Below are positions 54,901 to 62,555 of a stretch of 64,000 nucleotides of DNA, piece by piece. Numbering within the stretch: position 1 is the first letter of the stretch; every line of letters starts with the position of its first letter. This DNA is from Thalassotalea marina (GTDB lineage Bacteria > Pseudomonadota > Gammaproteobacteria > Enterobacterales > Alteromonadaceae): the NCBI RefSeq assembly GCF_014656435.1, contig NZ_BNCK01000002.1, positions 62,001 through 126,000 of the forward strand, read 5' to 3'. Both the position numbers and the translations under genes were made by a program. The notes beneath the pieces were generated by a model. It was not told where the DNA came from, made no database searches, and worked only from the letters and a program-made list of their open reading frames with translations.

Positions 54901-55946
54901 GCAGTGATGATGCAACAGAGGTGGTTGATGCTAGTGAAAAAGTAGTAATAGCGCCATTTGATATTAAGGTAAATGATGAAGTATTTCCTTATATTCCACC
55001 ATTAACTGTATCTTGCGGGGAATGTAGTTATCGTAATTTACAGCTTGGTAAAGTTGATTTTCAGTTACGCCGTCCAACCGCTGATTTGCTCACTATAAAT
55101 AACTTTGTTGCTAAAAGAAAAGGTGTGAAGTTACAACTAGATGGACAGTGGCAACACAATAGTACAATCTCGAATACGGCTTTAAAAGGTACATTAGAAA
55201 GCAATGATGTTGAACGCGAGTTAGAGCGACTTGGTATTTCTTCTACGGTTGCAGATAGCGGTTTAAAAGCTAGTTTTGATATTAATTGGTTGGGTGGACC
55301 ACAAGATTTTCAAATTCGTTACTTAAACGGAGATGTCACGGCAAGATTAGACGAAGGGGTACTTAAAGAAGTGCCGGATTCCGCTCGTGCTTTATCGTTA
55401 CTTAGTTTGCAATCACTAGTGCGTAAGTTAAAGTTTGATTTTCGTGATATTTTTGCAGATGGCATGTTCTACAGCGAAATAAAAGGCGACTATCATCTGC
55501 AAAATGGTGTCTTGTATACCAAGAATACTTTCTTAAAAGGTGCCGCTGGTGATATGTCGTTAAAAGGCAATACTGATCTGAATACTAAAACATTAGATTA
55601 CAGTATGTCTTATGCGCCTAACGTAACATCTAGCTTACCAGCCATTGCTTGGATTGCTACCTTAAACCCTGTGACCTTTTTAGCTGGTGTGGCAATTGAT
55701 GGGGTAATTACTTCTCAAGTACCTGTTGAATATAAATTTGCATTAACCGGTAGTATTGCAGAGCCAAACTTTAGACAGATTGATAAGAAAACCAAAAATA
55801 TCAGTGTCGGACGAGATTCACCACCTAAGGTGGTAGAAGCGTTACCTGAGTTTCCAACTGAGCCAAAAATTGAAGGGATACTGAACCCTGAGACAGGCTT
55901 AATAGAGCCCATTGATAAACATCAACTAGACCGATTTAATGATTAA
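51969..55946 (+). CDS. yhdP: AsmA-like envelope lipid-transport protein YhdP
   Basis: YhdP is one of the large inner-membrane-anchored AsmA-like proteins (with TamB and YdbH) that carry phospholipids to the outer membrane. The 1325-residue protein has a single N-terminal helix (about residues 15-35). A very long beta-groove region (DUF3971) follows, for example DYINSTYGSDIAIGSLNMSW, and an AsmA_2-like end with PDSARALSLLSLQSLVRKLKFDFRDIF and DMSLKGNTDLNTKTLDY. Its length is close to E. coli YhdP (1266). It overlaps the nitrilase gene by 8 bases. Confidence 0.93.
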   Translation: MSMSKVSNRWLNRVYKIIAILLVIFAVLISGLRLFLPYAHNYRIELQDYINSTYGSDIAIGSLNMSWQSSGPILVASNVSVLQTDSTEVFISGFNVQLDFWRSLQQRQLVTKDFALDGVKVLLDRDVLSTTSSGDSDLLNNVSKLFLHQISKFSVDNSQIIVKTANGDRTFLIDELFWVNQGKQHKAKGSVVLDGVTSNNLQLDLNITGETLKEMHGQLYIQANQLDITPWLDRVFAIDQQDTHSSINFNAWLTITKGKAERLLVDLGENKVTWTWQEAEKLFAISPGQLVIKDLASNNALSGYTSDLMVTSDEHVWQPLTVEFNKQLSGFNGYISSADISGVTDLLPLFIKEKAALDLVEGLSPQGVLQNIFIKQVDNKLQASAKFSGVNTQYQQGIPGVEQLSGELHLLNEKLQINISANAGAFDFAEHFQAPLAYDEFNAAIELGFSDEQWSVSVPSVEFIAPELKLTAELGLFGGKDKETHMSLFAQLHDVNVVDAPKFYPQSIMGQSLIDYLNSALKKGNVKLANVLVNGPIKNFPFEDGTGYFNVDAKLTNSTFIFDEKWPAITHFDANLNFTNNSMLVTGLTGSLTGIDVAGVTARIDDLSNEQVLQIKANFNQTQPKLVTNLMLASPLSDTVGNVLEKLVVAKPFSGNLDLTLPINDIDATVAKGEILLVDNSVDLQTPDMQFTQVNGKITFENEKVKSTGLDLLWRNMPLKIAVNTAQLPVYFQTKLAINANWASDLWLKQLPAELQKYGEGQLNWQGELVLNNYNDGDFTYNLSVNSDLANVNLTLPEPFTKSAEQSLVSNVKVVGNLTQSTVDAHIGEQLTFYGKLDHEKTTFTQSHLILGNEPMFLPVSGFHVTSALAEAAYEQWQPFIVDLLAGIEQASGPDNGQVGILPVPDRIRGNINKVTFIGESLHDVSFNLTDETSWWLLSLSSLEARANIKIFPDIQTQGLEINADYVRLAPNELLIKSSDDATEVVDASEKVVIAPFDIKVNDEVFPYIPPLTVSCGECSYRNLQLGKVDFQLRRPTADLLTINNFVAKRKGVKLQLDGQWQHNSTISNTALKGTLESNDVERELERLGISSTVADSGLKASFDINWLGGPQDFQIRYLNGDVTARLDEGVLKEVPDSARALSLLSLQSLVRKLKFDFRDIFADGMFYSEIKGDYHLQNGVLYTKNTFLKGAAGDMSLKGNTDLNTKTLDYSMSYAPNVTSSLPAIAWIATLNPVTFLAGVAIDGVITSQVPVEYKFALTGSIAEPNFRQIDKKTKNISVGRDSPPKVVEALPEFPTEPKIEGILNPETGLIEPIDKHQLDRFND

Positions 55947-56772
55947 ACTATCTGCGATTCAGCTGTCCTCTTCACCCAATGTGCAGGATAACCTTGCGAC
56001 AATTGAACGGCTAATGAGTCAATTACCCTTTGCTGAACAACATATTGTAGTATTGCCTGAGTGTTGTTTGTTTTTTGGTGGCACTGATCGTGCGCAACTT
56101 GATTTAGCAAAACAGGATGCAACGACAAACGAACTTAAAACGGGCTTATCTAAATTGGCGAAGCAATATAACGTAACGCTCGTTGCCGGCAGTATTCCGC
56201 AGTATATCGAACAGCAGGATAAATTTTATAATACCTGTTGCGTTTTTTCTGGTTCTGGTGAGTTACTAACCCAGTATCATAAAATGCACTTATTTGATGT
56301 TGATGTTAACGATAGTGAAAAACAATATAGAGAATCTCGATATACTGAAAAAGGTACGTCAGCGATAACGAAAACCCTTGATAGTTTAACCTTAGGTTTG
56401 TCTATCTGTTATGATTTGCGTTTTCCTGAGTTATATCGTCATTTAACCACTTTGGGTGCGCAAGTGATTACTGTTCCAGCAGCATTTACCAAAGTAACAG
56501 GTAAAGCCCATTGGCTACCATTACTGCAAGCTCGAGCTATTGAGAATCAAGTGTATATTGTTGCAGCCGGTCAATACGGTGTACACGACAATGGCCGAGA
56601 AACTTGGGGGCAAAGTGTTATTATCAACCCATGGGGTGAGGTATTATCAGAAATAACACAAGGTGTAGGGACTATTTCAGCAGATTTTGACTTAGATACT
56701 CTGCAAAGCGTGCGTCAGGCTATTCCTGTTGCACAGCATAATCAATTTATTACGAAGATAAAAACACTATGA
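55939..56772 (+). CDS. Nitrilase-superfamily carbon-nitrogen hydrolase (Nit1/Nit2-like amidase)
   Basis: The 277-residue protein has the catalytic triad Glu41 (VVLPE), Lys115 (YHKMHLFD) and Cys157 ([15 protein letters not shown]). The pattern is closest to Nit1-type amidases, which act on deaminated glutathione, but the substrate is not proven here. It begins inside yhdP and its stop overlaps the tldD start (ATGA), so all three are probably made from one message. Confidence 0.9.
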   Translation: MIKLSAIQLSSSPNVQDNLATIERLMSQLPFAEQHIVVLPECCLFFGGTDRAQLDLAKQDATTNELKTGLSKLAKQYNVTLVAGSIPQYIEQQDKFYNTCCVFSGSGELLTQYHKMHLFDVDVNDSEKQYRESRYTEKGTSAITKTLDSLTLGLSICYDLRFPELYRHLTTLGAQVITVPAAFTKVTGKAHWLPLLQARAIENQVYIVAAGQYGVHDNGRETWGQSVIINPWGEVLSEITQGVGTISADFDLDTLQSVRQAIPVAQHNQFITKIKTL

Positions 56773-58208
56773 ATACAGTAGAGCGCGAACTACTTGGCAA
56801 TAGCGATATTGATCAGGGCTTTTTAAACGACGTATTGGCGCAAATGCATCAGCGACATGTAGATCTGGCGGATCTTTATTTTCAATCAAGTGCACATGAA
56901 TCTTGGTTGTTAGAAGATGGCGTAGTTAAGGAAGGTTCATACAATATAGAGCGCGGTGTTGGTGTTAGGGCTATCTCTGGTGAAAAAACGGGCTTTGCAT
57001 ACTCAGATGACATATGCCCTCAAGCTTTATTAAAAGCTGCTGAAGCGGCTAAAGGTATTGCTAAAGACGGAGAAAGTAAAAAGGTAAAAATACTCACTGC
57101 GCAATCGCAGCACGATGTATATCAAGCGATAGATCCGCTGAGCAGCCTAACACAAGAACAAAAAATTAATATTCTTCATGAAGTTGAAGCCCACGCAAGA
57201 CAGCAGGATGAACGTGTTAAACAAGTTATTGTCAGCTTATCAGGTGTTTACGAGAAAATCCTAGTTGCAGCGAGCGATGGCACATATGCCAATGACATAA
57301 GACCGCTTGTAAGACTAAATTGTTCGGTATTGGTTGAGGCCAATGGTAAACGTGAGCGAGGCAGTGCTGGCGGTGGAGGCCGAACAGATTATAGTTATTT
57401 CTTTGAAGCAGAAGGAAATAAAACACGTTATTTACACTATGCAGAAGAAGCCGTTAGACAAGCCTTGGTAAATTTAGTCGCGATTGAATCTCCAGCAGGT
57501 ACGCTACCTGTAGTATTGGGCGCTGGTTGGCCTGGAGTATTACTCCATGAGGCGGTAGGTCATGGCCTTGAGGGAGATTTTAACCGCAAAGGCTCTTCAG
57601 CATTTTCTGGTAAGGTTGGGCAACAAGTGACGTCTGAGCATTGTACTATTGTCGATGATGGAACGTTAGCAAATCGTCGCGGCTCATTAACAATCGATGA
57701 TGAAGGTGTTCCTGGTCAATATAATGTGTTGATTGAAAAGGGCGTATTAAAAGGCTACATGCAAGACAAGCACAATGCTGCACTTATGGGAGTTAAGCCA
57801 ACAGGTAATGGCCGTCGAGAATCGTATGCTCATTTACCTATGCCTAGAATGACCAATACCTATATGTTAGCGGGTGAGCATTCGCCAGAAGATATTATTA
57901 AAAGTGTGAAAAAAGGAATTTATGCTCCTCATTTTGCCGGAGGCCAAGTTGATATTACTTCAGGTAAATTTGTTTTTACCAGCTCAGAGGCATATTTAAT
58001 TGAAAACGGCGAAATTACTTCACCAATTAAAGGGGCTACATTGATTGGTAGTGGCCCTGAAGCGATGAAAAAAGTCAGTATGGTGGGTAATGACTTGGCA
58101 CTTGATCCTGGTATCGGGGTCTGTGGTAAAGATGGTCAAAGTGTACCTGTTGGTGTTGGTCAGCCAACATTAAAGGTTGATGAAATGACCATTGGCGGCA
58201 CCCAATAA
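56769..58208 (+). CDS. tldD: Metalloprotease TldD
   Basis: TldD with TldE (PmbA) forms a zinc protease that trims peptides such as microcin B17 and unfolded substrates. The 479-residue protein has the HExxxH motif at H260-E261-H265 ([14 protein letters not shown]), [18 protein letters not shown] in the N-terminal part, and a C-terminal [16 protein letters not shown]. It is full length. The partner gene tldE/pmbA is not in this window. A terminator follows at once. Confidence 0.97.
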   Translation: MNTVERELLGNSDIDQGFLNDVLAQMHQRHVDLADLYFQSSAHESWLLEDGVVKEGSYNIERGVGVRAISGEKTGFAYSDDICPQALLKAAEAAKGIAKDGESKKVKILTAQSQHDVYQAIDPLSSLTQEQKINILHEVEAHARQQDERVKQVIVSLSGVYEKILVAASDGTYANDIRPLVRLNCSVLVEANGKRERGSAGGGGRTDYSYFFEAEGNKTRYLHYAEEAVRQALVNLVAIESPAGTLPVVLGAGWPGVLLHEAVGHGLEGDFNRKGSSAFSGKVGQQVTSEHCTIVDDGTLANRRGSLTIDDEGVPGQYNVLIEKGVLKGYMQDKHNAALMGVKPTGNGRRESYAHLPMPRMTNTYMLAGEHSPEDIIKSVKKGIYAPHFAGGQVDITSGKFVFTSSEAYLIENGEITSPIKGATLIGSGPEAMKKVSMVGNDLALDPGIGVCGKDGQSVPVGVGQPTLKVDEMTIGGTQ

Positions 58209-58224
58209 TTTGTTTCTAATGATG

Positions 58225-58249
58225 AAAAAGCGCTTTTGGCGCTTTTTTT
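58225..58249 (+). terminator. Rho-independent terminator after tldD
   Basis: AAAAAGCGC and GCGCTTTTTTT pair around a five-base loop, with a seven-T run. It ends the long mre-yhdP-tldD chain 17 bases after the tldD stop. Confidence 0.88.
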
Positions 58250-58311
58250 ATACTCAAGATTCGGCAATATTGTCATCAATTGGTAAAACTTCGGTAATTG
58301 CCATTGGTTGT

Positions 58312-58330
58312 GCAATGTTATATTATCACC
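58312..58330 (+). promoter_or_regulatory. Zur-box-like operator upstream of the zinc unit
   Basis: GCAATGTTATATTATCACC closely follows the E. coli znuABC Zur site, as I recall it (AATGTTATAATATCAC core; one base differs). It overlaps a TATATT -10 candidate (58319-58324), with TTGCCA at 58298-58303 as a possible -35 at 15 bases spacing. It lies only 3 bases before the start codon of the small Cys/His protein, so repression by Zur with zinc is likely for the whole unit. Confidence 0.65.
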
Positions 58331-58333
58331 GCC

Positions 58334-58633
58334 ATGAAATTATCTCATTGTACGTACAACCGAAAAAACTCTCTGTTAGTAGGGCTTCTTGTTCTGCTGG
58401 CTTTGCTATTTTCAACGGTTAGTCATACCCATGATCTACCAAATGGTGATACGAACATTGAACAGCTCGACTGTAAACTTTGTCACAGTAAAACTGAGCC
58501 TAAAACTTCTCATATAAAACCTATCTCAGTAAATATAGGCGTATATCATACAAGCTTATATTTTGAATGCTCGCATCAACTCATCTCTTTTCATCAAGAA
58601 CTGCCTGGGCAACGAGCCCCACCAGCGGTTTAA
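58334..58633 (+). CDS. Small membrane-anchored Cys/His protein, possible zinc chaperone
   Basis: The 99-residue protein has one hydrophobic segment (about residues 15-32) that may be a signal or anchor. The following region has SHTHD, CKLCHSK (about residues 51-57) and a C-terminal GQRAPPAV. Short proteins with a Cys-x2-Cys-His core and an RAPP/RGPP tail are often found beside metal-uptake receptors and are sometimes annotated as zinc chaperones. ATG 58334 is chosen over the longer frame at 58298, which would cross the operator. It would have almost no leader if transcription starts at the -10 candidate. Function is inference. Confidence 0.6.
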   Translation: MKLSHCTYNRKNSLLVGLLVLLALLFSTVSHTHDLPNGDTNIEQLDCKLCHSKTEPKTSHIKPISVNIGVYHTSLYFECSHQLISFHQELPGQRAPPAV

Positions 58634-58718
58634 TACCTAAAAGCTAATTCAACTTTATGTGGTGGTTTGCATAGGCAAGCGGCCTGTACTTATATTTAAA
58701 CAAACTTGTGGATTTCTC

Positions 58719-61193
58719 ATGAAACTTAGTCCTATTGCGACAGCCTGTGCGTTGTCGTTAGCTTATTCCAATCTTGCTGGAGCGCAAGATGTATCTGGTG
58801 TTGTAAAGACTACGGAAGGTCAACCAATAGTAAATGCTAAGGTCGCTGTTGTTAACAGCAAAAAACAGGTGTTAACTGATAACCAAGGTCGGTTTGTGTT
58901 TACTGATCTGGCGAAAGGGCCTTTAGAGCTTCATGTTGTAGCAGAAAACTTTAGCCACAGAAATAAAAAACTTGTTGTTACTGAAGAAGATATTAGTGGT
59001 GTTAACTTTGTTTTAGCACCAACAGTGATGGAGATTATTGATGTACACGCAACACCATTACATTCATCAACCATTGAATCTGCTTTACCTGTAAACGTCA
59101 TTTCGTCAGATGAACTTCGCACCAAACAAGCATCTACTTTAGGTGAAACGTTGAAAAATGAAGTGGGTGTTCATTCTACGTATTTTGGCCCAGTTGCCAG
59201 TAGCCCAATTATTCGAGGACTAGACGGTCCAAGAGTGTTAGTGACTCAAAATGGTTTAGATGCCGCAGATGCTTCACGTGTTGGCCCTGACCATGTTGTA
59301 GCATCAGAAACTGCAACAGCTCAGCAAATTGAAGTATTGAGAGGTCCTGCAACCTTGTTTTACGGAAGTGGTGCGATTGGTGGTGTTGTGAACGTAGTAG
59401 ACGATAGAGTGCCTACTAGTTTAGATGACAACGTCAATTACATGTTTAAGCATAATACGGTAGCTAGTGAAGACGAGGCATCAATCTCACTTAATAAGTC
59501 ATCTGGGCAATTAGCTTTTCATCTAGATGGCTTTTGGCGTGATGGCGAAGATTACAAAATTCCTGGTTATGCCGAATCTATTGATGCTCATGACGATCAC
59601 GATGAACATGAAGAGCATGATGAACACGATGAACACGAAGAGCATGAAGAACATGAACTTGGTGCTAAAGGTAAGCTACCTAATAGTGCTGCAAAAGCAT
59701 CAGGCTTCACGGTAGGTTCTAGCTATATTTTAGATAATGGATTTATTGGCTTTTCTTACGGCAAATTGTCACGTGAATATGGCATTCCGGGTCACAGCCA
59801 TGGTCATGATGAACATGAAGACGAACATGACGATCATGAAGAACACGAAGAAAGTGTCTATGGCGATCTTGAACAAGACAGAATTCAATTACTAAGCGAA
59901 TTGACATTTGATCAAGGTTTTATCAACAAAGTTTCAAGTAAAGTTGCCTATACCGACTACCAACACAAAGAAATTGAAAATGGTGAAGTAGGTACTGTTT
60001 TTAATAATGAAATGACTGAAGCGCGTTTTGACGTATATCATCAAGCATTTGAAGGCTGGAAAGGGGCTTGGACACTTCATTACAAACACACAGATTTTGA
60101 AGCGCTTGGAGAAGAAGCTTTTACACCACCATCAAAAACATCTTCAGTTGCTTTGGCTTGGTTAGAAGAAAAACACTTTGATGATGTGCTATTACAACTT
60201 GGTGCTCGAATAGAGCATGTTGAAATAGAAGCTAAAGACAGTTTTATCGAACATGATCATGAAGAGCATGAGCACGACGAACACGAAGAAGATGATCATC
60301 ACGAAGACGATGGTCATTTTGAGAAACAAAGCTTTACCCCTGTTAGTTTATCAGCGGGTTTAGTTTGGGATTATCAGCCAGGTTACAACCTTGGTTTCTC
60401 TGTCGCTTATGCACAAAGAGCACCGTCAGCGGCTGAACTATTTTCTAATGGTCCACATATCGGTACTAACAGTTTTGAGGTTGGTGCACTTTATGAGCTT
60501 CACTATGAAGGTGAAGATGTACACGTTGAATTAGGTGATCAACGTCTAGAACTAGAAACCTCGACTAACTTAGATATTACATGGCGAAAATTTGAAGGAG
60601 ATTTAGGTTTTGTTGTAGGTGCTTTCTACAATCAAATTGATGACTTCTTTTTCCAAGGTGAAACAGTGTTTTTTGCTGAAGGTGCACATGATCACGATGA
60701 CCATGATGAAGAACACGCTGAAGACGAACATGCCGAAGGTGAATTGCCAATCTATCTTTATCAACAACGTGATATTGAGATGTACGGTTTAGAGGCGGAA
60801 GTTGTTTATCAGTGGTCAGCTAACTTACGCTCAACAATATTTGGTGACTATACCCGTGCTAAGTTAAAAGACGGTGGTAATTTACCTCGTATTCCGCCAA
60901 TGCGAGTAGGGGCTCAGTTTGATTATTTAGCTGATCAATACAGTGCACAATTGTCTGTTAGCCATTATTTTAAGCAAGATGATATTGCGCCAAGAGAAAC
61001 TGACACTGAAGCGTATACTTTAGTTGATGTTAACTTTAATTATTACCTCGAAGGTATAGGTGATGACTTTGTTATTTTTGTCAAAGGTAATAACTTAACT
61101 GATGAAGAGGCTAGAGTTCACACTTCATTCTTAAAGGATATCGCACCATTACCAGGGCGTGGTGTTGAATTTGGTATTCGTGGAAGTTTTTAG
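58719..61193 (+). CDS. ZnuD-like TonB-dependent receptor with His/Asp/Glu-rich loops
   Basis: The 824-residue outer-membrane receptor has a signal peptide (MKLSPIATACALSLAYSNLAGA). A carboxypeptidase-like domain follows (about residues 25-105), then a plug (about 115-230, with GVHSTYFGPVASSPIIRGLDGPRVLV and IEVLRGPATLFYGSGAIGG) and a barrel ending GIRGSF. Four loops are packed with His, Asp and Glu, as in ZnuD zinc receptors. ATG 58719 is the signal-peptide start; the ORF from 58659 is too long. Zinc as substrate fits the upstream Zur box. Confidence 0.85.
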   Translation: MKLSPIATACALSLAYSNLAGAQDVSGVVKTTEGQPIVNAKVAVVNSKKQVLTDNQGRFVFTDLAKGPLELHVVAENFSHRNKKLVVTEEDISGVNFVLAPTVMEIIDVHATPLHSSTIESALPVNVISSDELRTKQASTLGETLKNEVGVHSTYFGPVASSPIIRGLDGPRVLVTQNGLDAADASRVGPDHVVASETATAQQIEVLRGPATLFYGSGAIGGVVNVVDDRVPTSLDDNVNYMFKHNTVASEDEASISLNKSSGQLAFHLDGFWRDGEDYKIPGYAESIDAHDDHDEHEEHDEHDEHEEHEEHELGAKGKLPNSAAKASGFTVGSSYILDNGFIGFSYGKLSREYGIPGHSHGHDEHEDEHDDHEEHEESVYGDLEQDRIQLLSELTFDQGFINKVSSKVAYTDYQHKEIENGEVGTVFNNEMTEARFDVYHQAFEGWKGAWTLHYKHTDFEALGEEAFTPPSKTSSVALAWLEEKHFDDVLLQLGARIEHVEIEAKDSFIEHDHEEHEHDEHEEDDHHEDDGHFEKQSFTPVSLSAGLVWDYQPGYNLGFSVAYAQRAPSAAELFSNGPHIGTNSFEVGALYELHYEGEDVHVELGDQRLELETSTNLDITWRKFEGDLGFVVGAFYNQIDDFFFQGETVFFAEGAHDHDDHDEEHAEDEHAEGELPIYLYQQRDIEMYGLEAEVVYQWSANLRSTIFGDYTRAKLKDGGNLPRIPPMRVGAQFDYLADQYSAQLSVSHYFKQDDIAPRETDTEAYTLVDVNFNYYLEGIGDDFVIFVKGNNLTDEEARVHTSFLKDIAPLPGRGVEFGIRGSF
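59589..59657 (+). repeat. Tandem imperfect His-Asp/Glu codon repeat in the receptor (largest of four loops)
   Basis: Twenty-three codons (residues 291-313) read almost only His, Asp and Glu in HDEHEE-type units. Shorter versions of the same kind lie at about 59793-59852, 60252-60316 and 60686-60740. Repeated GAACATGAAGAGCAT-like units make the DNA prone to slippage, so loop lengths may vary. Confidence 0.85.
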
Positions 61194-61213
61194 GTAAATA
61201 AAACTGTTGAATG

Positions 61214-61248
61214 AAAAACGGCACATTAATTGTGCCGTTTTTGTTTTT
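61214..61248. terminator. Bidirectional terminator between the receptor and the serine hydrolase
   Basis: AAAAACGGCACA and TTGTGCCGTTTTT form a stem with a five-base loop, with T-runs on either strand, between convergent genes. Confidence 0.9.
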
Positions 61249-61254
61249 ACTGGC

Positions 61255-62331
61255 TTAATAGTATTGTGCGATATCGTCTACAAACTCTATCGGTAAACCG
61301 CCAATTAGGTTAGTTAATACTATGATGGTAAGTTCTTTTTCTGGATAGATGATAATCGTATTTGCATCTCCACCACTTGCGCTGATCGCAGGGTTAACTT
61401 TTCTATCAATCACCTGCCAACCTGCGGCATAGCCATTTTCTCTGCTATTAAAACCTTCCGTTTTACCATTATTTAAAATCGCTGGTGCCCATAAATCTTT
61501 AAGCAACTCTGGCGCAAAAAACTCACCTTGCTTTAGTGCGGCAATAAAATTGGCAAGCTCTGATACATTCGTCGCCATTCCCGCAGCCGGGTATATTAAC
61601 GGCTCAAATACTACCTCGACTTCTTGTAAATTATTGCCATCAGGTAATAGATATTGCTGGGCAAGAGTATCAAGTTTCTGCTGATCAAAAGTAAAGCTGT
61701 AATGTTTAGCTAGTGGCATATTAGCCTTAACAAACTGCTGTTCGAGAACTTTAACAAAAGGCTGCTGGTAATGTTTCTCAATTATTTTACCTAAAATGGC
61801 ATAACCTGTTTGGTTGTATTGAAAGCGGCTATTTGCCTCAAATTTTACTGGTAACTTTTGTACAGCTTGCCAAGCGCCTTCACTTGTTCCATCGCCAATT
61901 AGCTCAACACCTTTACCACTAAGCACCCTTGGAAGTCCTGAAGTATGGCTAAAAACTTGCTGAACAGTCATTTTTTGCCAAGCGTTAGGCAAGTTTTCTA
62001 GATGCATGTCTAAGGTATCACTTAACTGTAGCTTTCCCTGCTCCACTAATTTAATAGCAGCAACACCTGTAAATGCTTTTGTCATTGAATTAATAGTGAA
62101 AATAGAATCCTTGGTCACTGGTTTATTTGTTGCGATGCTTTCTACACCGTAATAACCTTGTTTGATTATTTTATTGTGTTTTACAACTGCTAGTTGAAGG
62201 CCCGGTATTTTTCTCTCCTGCATCGTATTTTTAATCAATTGATCTACCTCATTAGCTTGTACCTGTGTCGCTAATAAAGTTGAAAGTGCAATTGGAAAAA
62301 TGAATGAAGTTATTTTTAGTTTTTTTAACAT
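61255..62331 (-). CDS. Serine hydrolase of the beta-lactamase/penicillin-binding-protein fold (class C-like)
   Basis: The 358-residue protein has a signal peptide (about residues 1-26, ending VQA) and the active-site S-x-x-K (SMTK, S82-K85) and Y-x-N (YNQ, Y172) motifs. A Gly-rich SGGDAN stands at the third motif position. This family includes esterases, D-aminopeptidases and class C beta-lactamases; the short third motif does not favour a true beta-lactamase. ATG 62331 is chosen as the signal-peptide start. An upstream AAGGACC lies about 12 bases away. Confidence 0.85.
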   Translation of the reverse strand: MLKKLKITSFIFPIALSTLLATQVQANEVDQLIKNTMQERKIPGLQLAVVKHNKIIKQGYYGVESIATNKPVTKDSIFTINSMTKAFTGVAAIKLVEQGKLQLSDTLDMHLENLPNAWQKMTVQQVFSHTSGLPRVLSGKGVELIGDGTSEGAWQAVQKLPVKFEANSRFQYNQTGYAILGKIIEKHYQQPFVKVLEQQFVKANMPLAKHYSFTFDQQKLDTLAQQYLLPDGNNLQEVEVVFEPLIYPAAGMATNVSELANFIAALKQGEFFAPELLKDLWAPAILNNGKTEGFNSRENGYAAGWQVIDRKVNPAISASGGDANTIIIYPEKELTIIVLTNLIGGLPIEFVDDIAQYY

Positions 62332-62505
62332 CTTATTTGGTCCTTTTATCAAATATGGCTTGGTGAACCCTTGCTCGATGTTAAAAAGCAATAACTGCGC
62401 CTATCAGAAAATAATGGCTAAATAATACGATTAAGGCTTAAGAATAAAGGGCTGTAAGGAAAGTGGCGTCAAATTAAAAATCAGACAGATATGTTTTGCC
62501 TCTGA

Positions 62506-62529
62506 ACAAAAAGCCACCATAAGTGGCTA
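62506..62529 (-). terminator. Terminator of the chemotaxis-protein gene (minus strand)
   Basis: On the minus strand AGCCAC (62523-62528) and GTGGCT (62512-62517) pair around a five-base loop, followed by a T-run. It lies 27 bases after the stop. The remaining 62332-62505 between this and the hydrolase start holds only AT-rich sequence. Confidence 0.7.
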
Positions 62530-62555
62530 ATATAGTTAAATAATTGTTGTTTTAG

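Noticed and set aside
58192-58422. 76-codon plus-strand frame after tldD
   Set aside because: It overlaps the tldD end, the terminator and the Zur box, and no ribosome site or family likeness is seen.
59527-59715. Met/Asn-rich 62-codon frame in the receptor gene
   Set aside because: It is the +1-type shadow of the His/Asp/Glu repeat.
59589-60740. His-rich repeats as a CRISPR-like array
   Set aside because: The repeats are in frame, contiguous and lack unique spacers; they are coding repeats.
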